Of a DNA stretch of 64,000 nt, positions 52,499 through 61,564 are shown piece after piece (position 1 is the stretch's first letter; every line of letters begins with the position of its first letter). The DNA lies in assembly GCA_026196775.1 (NCBI GenBank), contig JAPHUD010000012.1, positions 62,001-126,000 of the forward strand. The letters are read 5' to 3'. The notes beneath the pieces were generated by a model, which had not been told where the DNA came from, did not search any database, and was given only the letters and a program-made list of their open reading frames with translations. A program made the translations under genes and the position numbers. The stretch is from Flavobacteriales bacterium. GTDB lineage: Bacteria; Bacteroidota; Bacteroidia; Flavobacteriales_E; Vicingaceae.

Positions 52499-54025
52499 TT
52501 ATTCCCATTCAATTGTAGCAGGTGGCTTAGAACTAATATCATAAACCACTCTATTTACTCCTTTTACTTTATTAATAATATCGTTTGACACTTTTGCTAA
52601 AAACTCATACGGCAGGTGACACCAATCGGCTGTCATCCCATCAGTAGATTCTACTGCACGTAAAGCAACCGCTTTTTCATAGGTTCTTTCATCTCCCATT
52701 ACACCTACCGATTGTACAGGAAGTAAAATTGCTCCGGCTTGCCAAACATCATTATATAAATTCGCTTTTTTCAAACTTTCTATAAAAATAAAATCCACCT
52801 CTTGCAATAGTTGTACCTTTTCTGGAGTAATATCTCCCAAAATACGAATTGCCAATCCCGGTCCCGGAAAAGGATGTCTGCCCAACAAATCATCATTTAA
52901 CTCTAACGTTTTTCCTACTCTTCTCACTTCATCTTTAAACAACAAACGCAATGGTTCTACAATTTTCAATTTCATATAATCCGGTAAGCCTCCAACATTA
53001 TGGTGCGATTTTATAGTCTGAGAAGCTCCTCCATTTACCGATACCGATTCAATTACATCAGGATAAATGGTACCTTGAGCCAACCAACTTACATCTGTTA
53101 TAGCATGAGCTTCCTCATCAAAAACATCAATAAATACTTTACCAATGGCTTTTCTCTTTAATTCTGGGTCGGAAATATTTGCCAACGCACTATAAAATTT
53201 TTGCTTAGCATCCACTCCTTTTACATTCAATCCCAAATGTTTATATTGCTCTAATACATTGTTAAATTCATTTTTACGCAACAATCCGTTATCAACAAAA
53301 ATACAATATAGATTTTTGCCAATAGCTTGATGCAATAATACTGCAGCAACCGTAGAATCTACTCCTCCTGACAAACCAAGCACTACTTTATCGTTACCAA
53401 TTTTACTTTTTAAATCTGCTACTGTTGTATCTACAAAAACATCCGGTGTCCAATCTTGCGAAAACCCGCTAATAGTAACCAAGAAATTCTTTAGCAGTTT
53501 TGCTCCCTCAGTGGTATGATAAACTTCAGGGTGAAACTGGATAGCAAAAGTATCCTCTCCATCAAATTCAAAACCTGCATTTTCTACATCAGAAGTGCTT
53601 GCTATAATGGTTGTATTTTGTGGTAATTTTTTTATCGTATCGCCATGACTCATCCAAACCTGAGAGTTTGAACTAATTCCCTGAGTTAATTTACTCTGAT
53701 TGCTTGTGAAATCTAGTTTTGCTCTACCATATTCTCTGGTATCAGAGGGCAACACCTCTCCTCCATTGCTTTGAGCTAAATATTGAGCCCCAAAACAAAC
53801 TCCCAACAAAGGTTTTTTCTTTCTAATGTTTGATAAATCTGGTTTAGGAGCATTTTCATCTCTCACCGAAAAGGGACTTCCCGATAAGATAACCGCCTTA
53901 TATTCATCTACATTAGGTAAATTGTTAAACGGATGAATTTCACAATAAACATTTAATTCTCTAACTCTACGAGCAATTAGCTGTGTATATTGAGAGCCAA
54001 AATCTATAATCAATAATTTTTCCAT
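52499..54025 (-). CDS. guaA: GMP synthase (glutamine-hydrolysing)
   Basis: This 508-residue enzyme converts XMP to GMP. The class I glutaminase domain occupies 1-190: [30 protein letters not shown] (nucleophile Cys) and [11 protein letters not shown] (His/Glu). The ATP-pyrophosphatase has [18 protein letters not shown] near 212, then [10 protein letters not shown] and [13 protein letters not shown]. The C-terminus ends PPATIEWE, as expected. The promoter box TATCTTTG is only eight bases before the ATG. Confidence 0.97.
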   Translation of the reverse strand: MEKLLIIDFGSQYTQLIARRVRELNVYCEIHPFNNLPNVDEYKAVILSGSPFSVRDENAPKPDLSNIRKKKPLLGVCFGAQYLAQSNGGEVLPSDTREYGRAKLDFTSNQSKLTQGISSNSQVWMSHGDTIKKLPQNTTIIASTSDVENAGFEFDGEDTFAIQFHPEVYHTTEGAKLLKNFLVTISGFSQDWTPDVFVDTTVADLKSKIGNDKVVLGLSGGVDSTVAAVLLHQAIGKNLYCIFVDNGLLRKNEFNNVLEQYKHLGLNVKGVDAKQKFYSALANISDPELKRKAIGKVFIDVFDEEAHAITDVSWLAQGTIYPDVIESVSVNGGASQTIKSHHNVGGLPDYMKLKIVEPLRLLFKDEVRRVGKTLELNDDLLGRHPFPGPGLAIRILGDITPEKVQLLQEVDFIFIESLKKANLYNDVWQAGAILLPVQSVGVMGDERTYEKAVALRAVESTDGMTADWCHLPYEFLAKVSNDIINKVKGVNRVVYDISSKPPATIEWE

Positions 54026-54033
54026 AAGTGGTG

Positions 54034-54041
54034 CAAAGATA
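54034..54041 (-). promoter_or_regulatory. -7 box of guaA with a near-leaderless start
   Basis: TATCTTTG on the - strand fits TAnnTTTG and ends eight bases before the guaA ATG, so the leader would be about 2-4 bases. TTG at a distance of about 20 bases upstream could be the -33 element. Confidence 0.6.
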
Positions 54042-54121
54042 ATTGATGAAATTGGTTGAACAATTATTTTTTTTAGATTTTAGATAAATAGTTTAACTAA
54101 AAAAAAATTCTTCCAAAAAAA

Positions 54122-55453
54122 CTAACCATCCACATCTTGTTTATCATAAAACGCTTTTTTTCTTTGGCGTTTTACTTTTGATAATTTAAATGGAAAAATA
54201 ATCAACCGCATACCTCTGTCGGAGTTAAAATAATTTCTTGCCCAATTAAAAAACACCACTACTCTATTTCTAAAACCTACTAACGACATTAAGTGAACAA
54301 ACATCCAAACATACCAGGCAAAAGCACCTCCGAATTTCATTTTCCCCATTTCTACAACAGCTTTATTTTTTCCTATCGTAGCCATTGCTCCTTTATCATG
54401 ATACACAAAAGGTAACATTTCTTTCTTTTGCATAATTCGTTTTAAGTTTTTCCCAACCCATCTGCCTTGCTGAATAGCTACAGGAGCAACCATAGGGTGT
54501 CCCTTAGGGTTTTCTTCAGTAATCATTGCAGCTACATCTCCAATAGCAAAAATATTTTCATATCCTTTTACCTTATTAAATTTGTCAACTGCAATTCTGT
54601 TTCCTCTTACAATACTTTTAGCATCAATACCTTTAATTGGAGCTCCCACTACACCTGCTGTCCATATTAACGTTTTAGCAACAAGGTCGTCTTCTGTATT
54701 GGTTTGCACATAATCACCAAAATAATCTAACACCCTTGTATTAAGTACTACATTTACGCCAAGTTTTTCTAAGTAACGCTGAGCTTTTTCTGAAGATGAT
54801 GGAGAAAGTGCAGGCAATACCCTATCTGATGACTGTACAAGGTAAATTTGCATCATAGAAAAATCGAGTTCAGGGTAATCTTTGGGTAAAATATGAGATT
54901 TTAATTCTCCCAAAGCACCTGCCAACTCAACTCCCGTTGGTCCTGCCCCAGCAATAACAAAATTCATTAATCCTTGCCTTTTTCTTTCATTAGTAATGAC
55001 CAAGGCTTTTTCAAAATTTTGAAAAATAAGACTTCTTAAGTTTAATGCTTCTGTTATAGATTTCATTGGCATTGAGCTAATGGTAAGCCCTTCATTATTC
55101 ATAAAGTTAGTTTTAGAACCGGTAGCAATAATCAAATAATCATAAGCAATTTCATTTATACTGGAAATAACCAAGTTTTCTTCAGGAATAACATCATTAA
55201 CCTCTGCCATCCTAAAATAAAAGTCTTTATATCCCTCGAATATTTTTCTTAAAGGAAAAGCAATGGAATCTGCTTCTAAAGCTGATGTTGCTACTTGATA
55301 AAGTAATGGCTGAAAAGCATGGTAATTATGTTTATCTAACATTACAATTTGATAGCCTGAATTTTTAAGGCTTTTAGCAATTTCCACTCCAGCAAAACCA
55401 CCCCCTATAATTACAATCCTTGGCTTATCAGATGTTGGAATGCTTATCTTCAT
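54122..55453 (-). CDS. ndh: type II NADH dehydrogenase / NAD(P)/FAD-dependent oxidoreductase
   Basis: This 443-residue flavoprotein has FAD site RIVIIGGGFAGVEIAKSL near the start, then YHAFQPLLYQVATSALEAD, YDYLIIATGSKTN, and the NADH site FVIAGAGPTGVELAGALGE near 160. The FAD ribityl part is ENIFAIGDVAAM. A hydrophobic C-terminal stretch (AWYVWMFVHLMSLVGF) anchors it to the membrane. It oxidises NADH and feeds quinone without pumping protons. It is monocistronic and leftward. Confidence 0.92.
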   Translation of the reverse strand: MKISIPTSDKPRIVIIGGGFAGVEIAKSLKNSGYQIVMLDKHNYHAFQPLLYQVATSALEADSIAFPLRKIFEGYKDFYFRMAEVNDVIPEENLVISSINEIAYDYLIIATGSKTNFMNNEGLTISSMPMKSITEALNLRSLIFQNFEKALVITNERKRQGLMNFVIAGAGPTGVELAGALGELKSHILPKDYPELDFSMMQIYLVQSSDRVLPALSPSSSEKAQRYLEKLGVNVVLNTRVLDYFGDYVQTNTEDDLVAKTLIWTAGVVGAPIKGIDAKSIVRGNRIAVDKFNKVKGYENIFAIGDVAAMITEENPKGHPMVAPVAIQQGRWVGKNLKRIMQKKEMLPFVYHDKGAMATIGKNKAVVEMGKMKFGGAFAWYVWMFVHLMSLVGFRNRVVVFFNWARNYFNSDRGMRLIIFPFKLSKVKRQRKKAFYDKQDVDG

Positions 55454-55584
55454 ATCAAACTAACTATTTTATTATAAATAGATTAAGAATATCAAATATA
55501 CTAAAATATTTATAATTTTTCTTTCCAACTTCAACTTCCATATTCTAAATAGTAACTTTTCCTTAATCTGCTCCAATTATTCAT

Positions 55585-55592
55585 TATTTTTG
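55585..55592 (+). promoter_or_regulatory. -7 box of the YciI-fmt-MFS run
   Basis: TATTTTTG fits TAnnTTTG and lies 26 bases before the YciI ATG. Confidence 0.5.
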
Positions 55593-55618
55593 CGAACTAA
55601 CTAAATCATTTCAATACC

Positions 55619-56080
55619 ATGAAACACCTATCTATATTGTGCTTATTACTAATATTTTCTAGTTTTTCTGTAAATGCCCAAACTGACTCAACTCATTATG
55701 ATAAAGCATTAGCAGATAGCTTAAAAGCCGATGATTACGGCATGAGAATGTATTACTTTGTAATTCTTAAAACAGGCACAAACACCTCTGATAACAAAGA
55801 AGAAACAAGTGCTGCCTTTAGAGGACATCTTGACAATATTAATAAATTGGTAAAAGAAGGTAAGTTAATTGTAGCAGGGCCCTTTGGTAAAAATGAGAAG
55901 CAATACAGAGGACTATTTATTTTTATTGCAGAAAACAAAGAAGAAGTTGAAAAGTTATTGAGTACCGACCCTGCTGTAGATCAATCATTTTTAGAAGCAG
56001 AAATTTACGACTGGTACGGCTCTGCAGCGTTACCTACTTATCTGCCTTATGCTGAAAAAATTAGTATGAAAAAACCTTAA
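55619..56080 (+). CDS. secreted YciI-family protein
   Basis: This 153-residue protein has a signal peptide (LCLLLIFSSFSVNAQ). The YciI fold follows: YFVILKTGTNTS, FRGHLDNINKLVKEGKLIVAGPFGKNEKQYRG with normal breaks, then LFIFIAENKEEVEKLLSTDPAV. Cytoplasmic YciI members are common; a secreted copy is less so. It has the conserved HL and acidic residues of the dimer cleft. Four bases before the fmt ATG, so co-translated. Function is unknown. Confidence 0.85.
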   Translation: MKHLSILCLLLIFSSFSVNAQTDSTHYDKALADSLKADDYGMRMYYFVILKTGTNTSDNKEETSAAFRGHLDNINKLVKEGKLIVAGPFGKNEKQYRGLFIFIAENKEEVEKLLSTDPAVDQSFLEAEIYDWYGSAALPTYLPYAEKISMKKP

Positions 56081-56084
56081 GTTA

Positions 56085-57041
56085 ATGAATAAAGATTTGC
56101 GAATTGTTTTTATGGGAACGCCCGATTTTGCTGTAGCTTCACTGAAAAGCATAGTAGAAGCTGGTTTTAATGTAGTGGGTGTAATTACTGCTCCAGACAA
56201 ACCTGCAGGAAGAGGTCAGCTACTTTCTAAGTCTGCTGTTAAAATTTATGCCGAAGAGCAACAACTTACCTTGCTTCAACCTAGCAACCTTAAAGATGAA
56301 GTGTTTCTTAATGACTTAAAGTCCTTAAATGCCAATCTTCAGGTAGTTGTCGCTTTCAGAATGCTTCCTGAAGTAGTTTGGAATATGCCTGAACTAGGTA
56401 CTTTTAATTTACACGCTTCTCTCCTCCCTCAATACAGAGGTGCTGCTCCAATAAATTGGGCTATTATTAACGGAGAAAAAGAAACTGGCGTAAGTACTTT
56501 TTTCTTACAACACGAAATAGATACTGGAGAAATTATATTTCAGGAGAAAGTAACTATTGGAGATGATGAAACTGCTGGAGAACTTCATGACAAATTAATG
56601 TTGGTTGGTGCTAAATTGGTTGTAAAAACCTTAAATGCCATAGCAGAAAACAATGTACAAACCACTCCACAAGAGAATAGCAAAGAATTAAAACTTGCTT
56701 ATAAAATCTTTAAACCCTTCTGTAAGATAGATTGGACAAAATCTATAAAAGATATCCACAATCATATTAGAGGATTAAGTCCTTACCCAGCTGCTTTTAC
56801 ACAATTCAAATATCAACCTACAGGCAAGGTGGTTAATTGTAAAATATTTAAATCTAAAGCTTTAAAAGAAGATCATAACCATAAAATTGGTGATATTTTT
56901 TTTACTAAGAATGATTTAAAAATTGCTGTTAAAGATGGTTTTATTGTTATTTTAGAATTGCAACCAGAAGGCAAAAAAAGAATGAAAACTACTGCTTTTC
57001 TTAATGGAGTTGATATGAATGATTATCTTTTAATCGTTTAA
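56085..57041 (+). CDS. fmt: methionyl-tRNA formyltransferase
   Basis: This 318-residue enzyme formylates initiator Met-tRNA. The N-terminal domain has LRIVFMGTPDFAVASLKSIV, ITAPDKPAGRGQLLSKSAVK and the catalytic Asn-His region TFNLHASLLPQYRGAAPIN. The C-terminal OB-like domain starts near 205. It begins four bases after the YciI stop, and an MFS transporter follows after ten bases. def, often adjacent elsewhere, is absent. Confidence 0.95.
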   Translation: MNKDLRIVFMGTPDFAVASLKSIVEAGFNVVGVITAPDKPAGRGQLLSKSAVKIYAEEQQLTLLQPSNLKDEVFLNDLKSLNANLQVVVAFRMLPEVVWNMPELGTFNLHASLLPQYRGAAPINWAIINGEKETGVSTFFLQHEIDTGEIIFQEKVTIGDDETAGELHDKLMLVGAKLVVKTLNAIAENNVQTTPQENSKELKLAYKIFKPFCKIDWTKSIKDIHNHIRGLSPYPAAFTQFKYQPTGKVVNCKIFKSKALKEDHNHKIGDIFFTKNDLKIAVKDGFIVILELQPEGKKRMKTTAFLNGVDMNDYLLIV

Positions 57042-57051
57042 AAAAATATAA

Positions 57052-58293
57052 ATGTTCTCATTCGTAAAGCATTATAAACAACTAGAAAAACACATTATTC
57101 AATTTATTATAGCTGAATTTTTTCTTCAGCTTATTAATAGTGCTTTTATGGCTATCATGTTGATTTACATGGAAAAAGTTGGCTACGAAGATCATGAAAG
57201 TGCTTCATTTGTTTCTTTTAGGTTTTTAGGTGTTTTATTATTTGCATTTCCTTTAGGTTTATTTATTAAAGGAAGAAAATTAAAACCCATATTTTATACA
57301 TCTTCTTTCTTAACCCCTGCCCTTGCTTTACTTATTGTTTTTGCTATTTCACAACAAACCTCTTTATTACTGTATATTGTATTGTTTTTTTGGGGAGTGA
57401 GTTTTATTGGAATACAAATTTCTGCCATACCTTACATACTTAGAAATGCTAAAAAAGAAACCCGTACAGCAGCCATTACGTTGAGTTACTCCACATGGAG
57501 TTTAGCAAACATCTTTAGTGGAGCATTAATCTTTAGCTTGAAAAACATCAATCCAGAATTGTTTGATGAAAAATTAATTTTACAAGTTATCTGTACTTTA
57601 GGTTTCATAGGCACTTTTTTTATTTTTAAAATAAAGTTTAAAGAAAATATTCCTCAACTTAAAAAGAAAAGAACCAACCTCAAAGAGTTTGATTGGCTAA
57701 TTATTTTTAAAGCTTTAATTCCTACAGTTGTTATTGCTGTAGGAGCTGGTTTAACCATCCCTTTTATTGGTTTGTTTTTCTTTAAAATTCATGGTTTAGA
57801 CTCTGACGAATTCGCTATTATTAGTGCTTTTGCTACATTAGTGGTGTTTAGTATGGTACTTTATGTTCCTCTTATTAAAGATAAATTAGGTTATAAATTA
57901 GCAGTTCCACTTACTCAAACAATTGCTATAGTAGCATTAATTGTTTTAGCTTTTACTGAAATTATGCCCTTTGAATGGGCAGTTTATATCGCTATTGTAG
58001 CTTATGTTATTAGGCAACCTTTAATGAATATGGCTGGTCCTATGACTTCTGATATTGTTATGAATTATGTTGGCGAAAGAAATCAAGAAATGATGAGTGC
58101 CTTAACCTCTGCGGTTTGGTCGGGAAGCTGGTTTATTAGTTCCATTATTTTTCAGGTATTACGTCAAATAGGACTCCAATACGTTTATGTATTCCTTATT
58201 ACTGCTGCCCTTTACTTTTTTGGTGTTTTCCTTTATTATCTTTTAATTTTAGATTATGAGAAAAAAATAAAGCAAGGAGTGATAAAAGTTTAG
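57052..58293 (+). CDS. major facilitator superfamily transporter
   Basis: This 413-residue integral membrane protein has about 12 hydrophobic segments and two six-TM halves. The central loop (KENIPQLKKKRTNLKEFD) is basic and lies near residue 200. The first half has FPLGLFIKGRKLKPIF, a motif A-like cytoplasmic loop. The substrate cannot be told. It follows fmt by ten bases, so it is likely in the same operon. Confidence 0.85.
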   Translation: MFSFVKHYKQLEKHIIQFIIAEFFLQLINSAFMAIMLIYMEKVGYEDHESASFVSFRFLGVLLFAFPLGLFIKGRKLKPIFYTSSFLTPALALLIVFAISQQTSLLLYIVLFFWGVSFIGIQISAIPYILRNAKKETRTAAITLSYSTWSLANIFSGALIFSLKNINPELFDEKLILQVICTLGFIGTFFIFKIKFKENIPQLKKKRTNLKEFDWLIIFKALIPTVVIAVGAGLTIPFIGLFFFKIHGLDSDEFAIISAFATLVVFSMVLYVPLIKDKLGYKLAVPLTQTIAIVALIVLAFTEIMPFEWAVYIAIVAYVIRQPLMNMAGPMTSDIVMNYVGERNQEMMSALTSAVWSGSWFISSIIFQVLRQIGLQYVYVFLITAALYFFGVFLYYLLILDYEKKIKQGVIKV

Positions 58294-58335
58294 CTATTTT
58301 TTTATACCTTAGCAACCAAATTATTATCTATTGGT

Positions 58336-59337
58336 TTGAAAAATAGCTTTATATACCTTGTTTTTTCTATTTCACTCTTGTTGTTTGCTTGTAACAAAGA
58401 AGCCAACAAAATAACTCCAACGCCAGAAAATACAAATACTACAGAAGTTTTTTCTACTGTTTATCAAACTTCAAATTCAGGAATTGCCGATAACTTTATA
58501 AACGATATCGAAATATTTGGAAATATTGTAAAAATAGCTACTAACAATGGTCTTTCTATTTTCGATGGTACTAATTGGTCGGTTTTAAACACTATAAATG
58601 CTGGTTTACCAAGTAATAAAATTAATTGTGTACAATCTAATGGCACAACTACTTGGATGGGAACAGATAATGGTTTAGTGAATTATACCAATGGAATAAC
58701 AACCATCTATAATACAAGTAACTCTCCTTTACCTATTAATAAAATTAGAGCTTTAGCACTAAGTACTAGCGGCAAACTATGGATAGGTACTTTTTCTGGT
58801 GGTGGACTAGCATCTTTTGATGGAAGTATTTGGCAAGTTTTTACTCCTTCAAACTCTGATTTGCCAAATAATTCTGTTTCTGTTATTAAGGAGCATTTAA
58901 ATGGTGTTTTATGGATAGGAACAGCTTCTGGGGTTTCTGTTTTTGATGGAAATAATTTTACTAACTATAATCCTGGAAACTCAGGTTTACCTAATCCTTT
59001 TGTGTTTGACATTACCTTTAATAATAATATTGTTTGGATAGCAAGTAATGGTGGATTAACAAAAATTGATGGAAGCAACTGGCAAACATATAATATGCAA
59101 AACTCAGGTTTACCTTTAAACTTAGTCCGTTCAATTGCAATAAAATCTTCTACAGAAATATTCTTAGGCATGGCGGGACAAGGAGTTACTAGATTTAACC
59201 CAACAACTAATGATTGGACACATTTCAATTTTTCTAATTCAAACCTACCAAATAATTATGTAAACAAAATTTCTATAGATTTTTCTAATAAAGTTTGGAT
59301 AGCAACAGAAAATGGTATTGCTGTAAAAAATAACTAA
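58336..59337 (+). CDS. lipoprotein with two-component-regulator-propeller repeats
   Basis: This 333-residue protein starts at TTG 58336 (MKNSFIYLVF); there is no ATG in frame before the signal peptide. The lipobox is LLLFAC (Cys19). The rest is a beta-propeller of about seven blades of the Reg_prop type, each with a W.GT..GLxxFDG core: VKIATNNGLSIFDG, TTWMGTDNGLVNYTNG, LWIGTASGVSVFDG, VWIATENGIAVK. These repeats occur in hybrid sensor kinases, but here there is no kinase; it is a free propeller on the cell surface or in the periplasm. Confidence 0.85.
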   Translation: MKNSFIYLVFSISLLLFACNKEANKITPTPENTNTTEVFSTVYQTSNSGIADNFINDIEIFGNIVKIATNNGLSIFDGTNWSVLNTINAGLPSNKINCVQSNGTTTWMGTDNGLVNYTNGITTIYNTSNSPLPINKIRALALSTSGKLWIGTFSGGGLASFDGSIWQVFTPSNSDLPNNSVSVIKEHLNGVLWIGTASGVSVFDGNNFTNYNPGNSGLPNPFVFDITFNNNIVWIASNGGLTKIDGSNWQTYNMQNSGLPLNLVRSIAIKSSTEIFLGMAGQGVTRFNPTTNDWTHFNFSNSNLPNNYVNKISIDFSNKVWIATENGIAVKNN

Positions 59338-59354
59338 GCGTATATTAATTACTT

Positions 59355-59960
59355 TTATAATGCTGAACTTACTAAACATTTGTTATTTTCCCATTTTCCA
59401 ATTAAGGCTTCTTTTGGAATGATTTCACCATCACAAGTTAAAAATTCGCCTTGTTTATTCATTTTTATAATTTTACAATCTCCATTTAAAACAGCATTTA
59501 TAACCACATTTTTAGTTGTTTCTACTGTGGTGTTTTTTCCAATTTTAATACCTACATCATTATTAAAAAAATCCATATCAGAACTAATTTTATCAGGTAT
59601 AGCTCCATCTTCATACTTGCCTTTTTTAAATGCTTTATAATTGCCTTTTTCGTGAGCTTTTCCTAGTCTTTTAGCTCTTCTATGTCCTATTTCTTGTGTT
59701 AAACGTGCCATCCAATAAGCATGTCTAAATGCATCAATTTGCCCTCCATTCCCATCGCCTTTCAAAATAGTATCTTTTTTTAAATGACTAACTATTTTTT
59801 TAGTTTCTATGGTTACTTTTTTTGCTTTTTTTAATGCAAAAGGATGTATAACTGCCCACCACTTTTCAGGACAACTCACCTCCTTAGTATTTATTTTGCT
59901 ATTTTGAGCTACTGAAAATGAAGCAACTAAAAAAAATATTGAAAAAATTACAGTTTTCAT
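59355..59960 (-). CDS. DUF6973-domain secreted protein
   Basis: This 201-residue protein has a signal peptide (IFSIFFLVASFSVAQ). The central part, GNGGQIDAFRHAYWMARLTQ and RLGKAHEKGNYKAF, fits DUF6973, which has conserved DAFRHAYW and KAHE motifs that could bind metal or act as a hydrolase. It ends with a small Cys-containing stretch (LTCDGEIIPKEAL). It converges on the propeller lipoprotein gene with 17 bases between stops. The activity is unproven. Confidence 0.75.
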   Translation of the reverse strand: MKTVIFSIFFLVASFSVAQNSKINTKEVSCPEKWWAVIHPFALKKAKKVTIETKKIVSHLKKDTILKGDGNGGQIDAFRHAYWMARLTQEIGHRRAKRLGKAHEKGNYKAFKKGKYEDGAIPDKISSDMDFFNNDVGIKIGKNTTVETTKNVVINAVLNGDCKIIKMNKQGEFLTCDGEIIPKEALIGKWENNKCLVSSAL

Positions 59961-60040
59961 AACACTAAAACTAACAAATTGTGCAAAAGTTTAGAGCCAA
60001 AATACTTAAAATTTAGCTTAAAAAAATAGAATTTTTACGC

Positions 60041-60048
60041 TACATTTG
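60041..60048 (+). promoter_or_regulatory. -7 box of the E2 gene
   Basis: TACATTTG fits TAnnTTTG and lies 30 bases before the ATG at 60079. Confidence 0.5.
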
Positions 60049-60078
60049 TGCTTCATTAAATTTAAATAGTTAATAAAA

Positions 60079-61428
60079 ATGGCTCAAGTTGAATTGATTA
60101 TGCCTAAAATGGGCGAAAGTGTTGCAGAAGCAACTATTACAAATTGGTTAAAAGAAGAAGGTGACACCATAGAATTAGATGAAGCGGTTGTTGAAATTGC
60201 GACAGATAAAGTAGATTCAGAAGTACCTTCAACCACAGAAGGTGTATTGATAAAAAAACTTTTTAATGAAGGGGATGTAGTGCAGGTTGGTCAGGCAATA
60301 GCCATTATTGGTAGCGAAGTAGAAGCCGCTACTCCGACTCCTGCGGCAGCACCCGAAACAAAAACAGCTGAACCAGTAGTTGTAAATCCGGTAGCTTCTG
60401 CACCTGTAAGTTCTACAACAGAAAAAATTAGAAAAACTTCTGACTCTGGAAGATTTTACTCTCCATTAGTTAGGAGTATTGCCGAAACTGAAGGAATTGC
60501 TCTTAATGAATTGGAACAAATTGAAGGAACAGGCAATGGTGGTAGAGTTACTAAAACTGATATCTTAAATTATATTCCTAACAGAGGACAACAAACTGCT
60601 ACAGCTGTTAAAGCTGAACCTGCAAAAGCAACAAATGGTGCTGAAACACCAAAACAAACTCCTCCTACAACATCATCTACTCCTGCTCCTGCTAAAAAAC
60701 CAGTAATGCTTATGGAAGGTGATGAGATTGTAGAAATGGACAGAATGAGAAAGATTATTGCTCATCACATGGTTGAGTCTAAACATACTTCACCTCACGT
60801 CACCTCTTATGTTGAAGCAGACGTTACCAATATTGTAATGTGGAGAAATAAAGTAAAGAATGAATTTGAGAAAAAAGAGAATGAAAAAATTACCTTCACT
60901 CCTATTTTTATTGAAGCTATTGTAAAAGCTATAAAAGACTTTCCAGATATTAATATTAGTGTAGATGGTGAAAACATCATTAAAAGAAAACATATTAATA
61001 TTGGAATGGCAGCAGCACTTCCTTCAGGTAACTTAATCGTTCCTGTTATTAAAGATGCTGATAGATATAACTTAGTAGGGTTAACAAAAGCTGTAAATGA
61101 TTTAGCTAACAGAGCTAGAAACAATCAACTTAAACCAGATGAAATTTCGGGAGGAACATACACATTAACCAATGTTGGTTCTTTTGGTAACGTAATGGGA
61201 ACGCCTATTATTAGTCAACCACAAGTTGCAATTATGGCTGTTGGAGCAATACAAAAGAAACCAGCTGTTATTGAAACTCCTAATGGAGATGCCATTGCTA
61301 TAAGACACAAAATGTTTTTATCGCATGCCTACGACCACAGGGTAGTTGATGGCGCTTTAGGTGGTAGATTTGTAAGACGTGTTGCTGATTATTTAGAGCA
61401 ATTTGATATTAATAGAAATTTATATTAA
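60079..61428 (+). CDS. 2-oxo acid dehydrogenase E2 (dihydrolipoamide acyltransferase)
   Basis: This 449-residue protein has one lipoyl domain (residues 1-80, lipoylated Lys44 in ATDKVDSEV), an Ala/Pro-rich linker, the E1/E3-binding domain at about 130-172 (FYSPLVRSIAETEGIALNEL, GTGNGGRVTKTDIL), a second Ala/Pro/Thr linker and the catalytic domain. Its active site is HAYDHRVVDGALGG (His420, Asp424). It transfers acyl groups to CoA in a pyruvate, 2-oxoglutarate or branched-chain complex; which one is not decided by sequence, and no E1 or E3 gene is adjacent. It has its own promoter. Confidence 0.92.
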   Translation: MAQVELIMPKMGESVAEATITNWLKEEGDTIELDEAVVEIATDKVDSEVPSTTEGVLIKKLFNEGDVVQVGQAIAIIGSEVEAATPTPAAAPETKTAEPVVVNPVASAPVSSTTEKIRKTSDSGRFYSPLVRSIAETEGIALNELEQIEGTGNGGRVTKTDILNYIPNRGQQTATAVKAEPAKATNGAETPKQTPPTTSSTPAPAKKPVMLMEGDEIVEMDRMRKIIAHHMVESKHTSPHVTSYVEADVTNIVMWRNKVKNEFEKKENEKITFTPIFIEAIVKAIKDFPDINISVDGENIIKRKHINIGMAAALPSGNLIVPVIKDADRYNLVGLTKAVNDLANRARNNQLKPDEISGGTYTLTNVGSFGNVMGTPIISQPQVAIMAVGAIQKKPAVIETPNGDAIAIRHKMFLSHAYDHRVVDGALGGRFVRRVADYLEQFDINRNLY

Positions 61429-61463
61429 TTCTGTTACTATCAATAATTTAAACGATTATATAT

Positions 61464-61494
61464 TTTGTATGTTAAAACAAATGAAATATATTTG
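61464..61494 (+). promoter_or_regulatory. well-formed Bacteroidota promoter upstream of the PD40/OmpA gene
   Basis: TTTG at 61464-61467 and TATATTTG at 61487-61494 with 19 bases between match both elements of the consensus. The leader would be about 65 bases. Confidence 0.65.
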
Positions 61495-61564
61495 CACTAA
61501 GTAAGTCTAATACATATTTTTTACTAAATATACATACAAAATTTTATCAAGATATAATATACAC

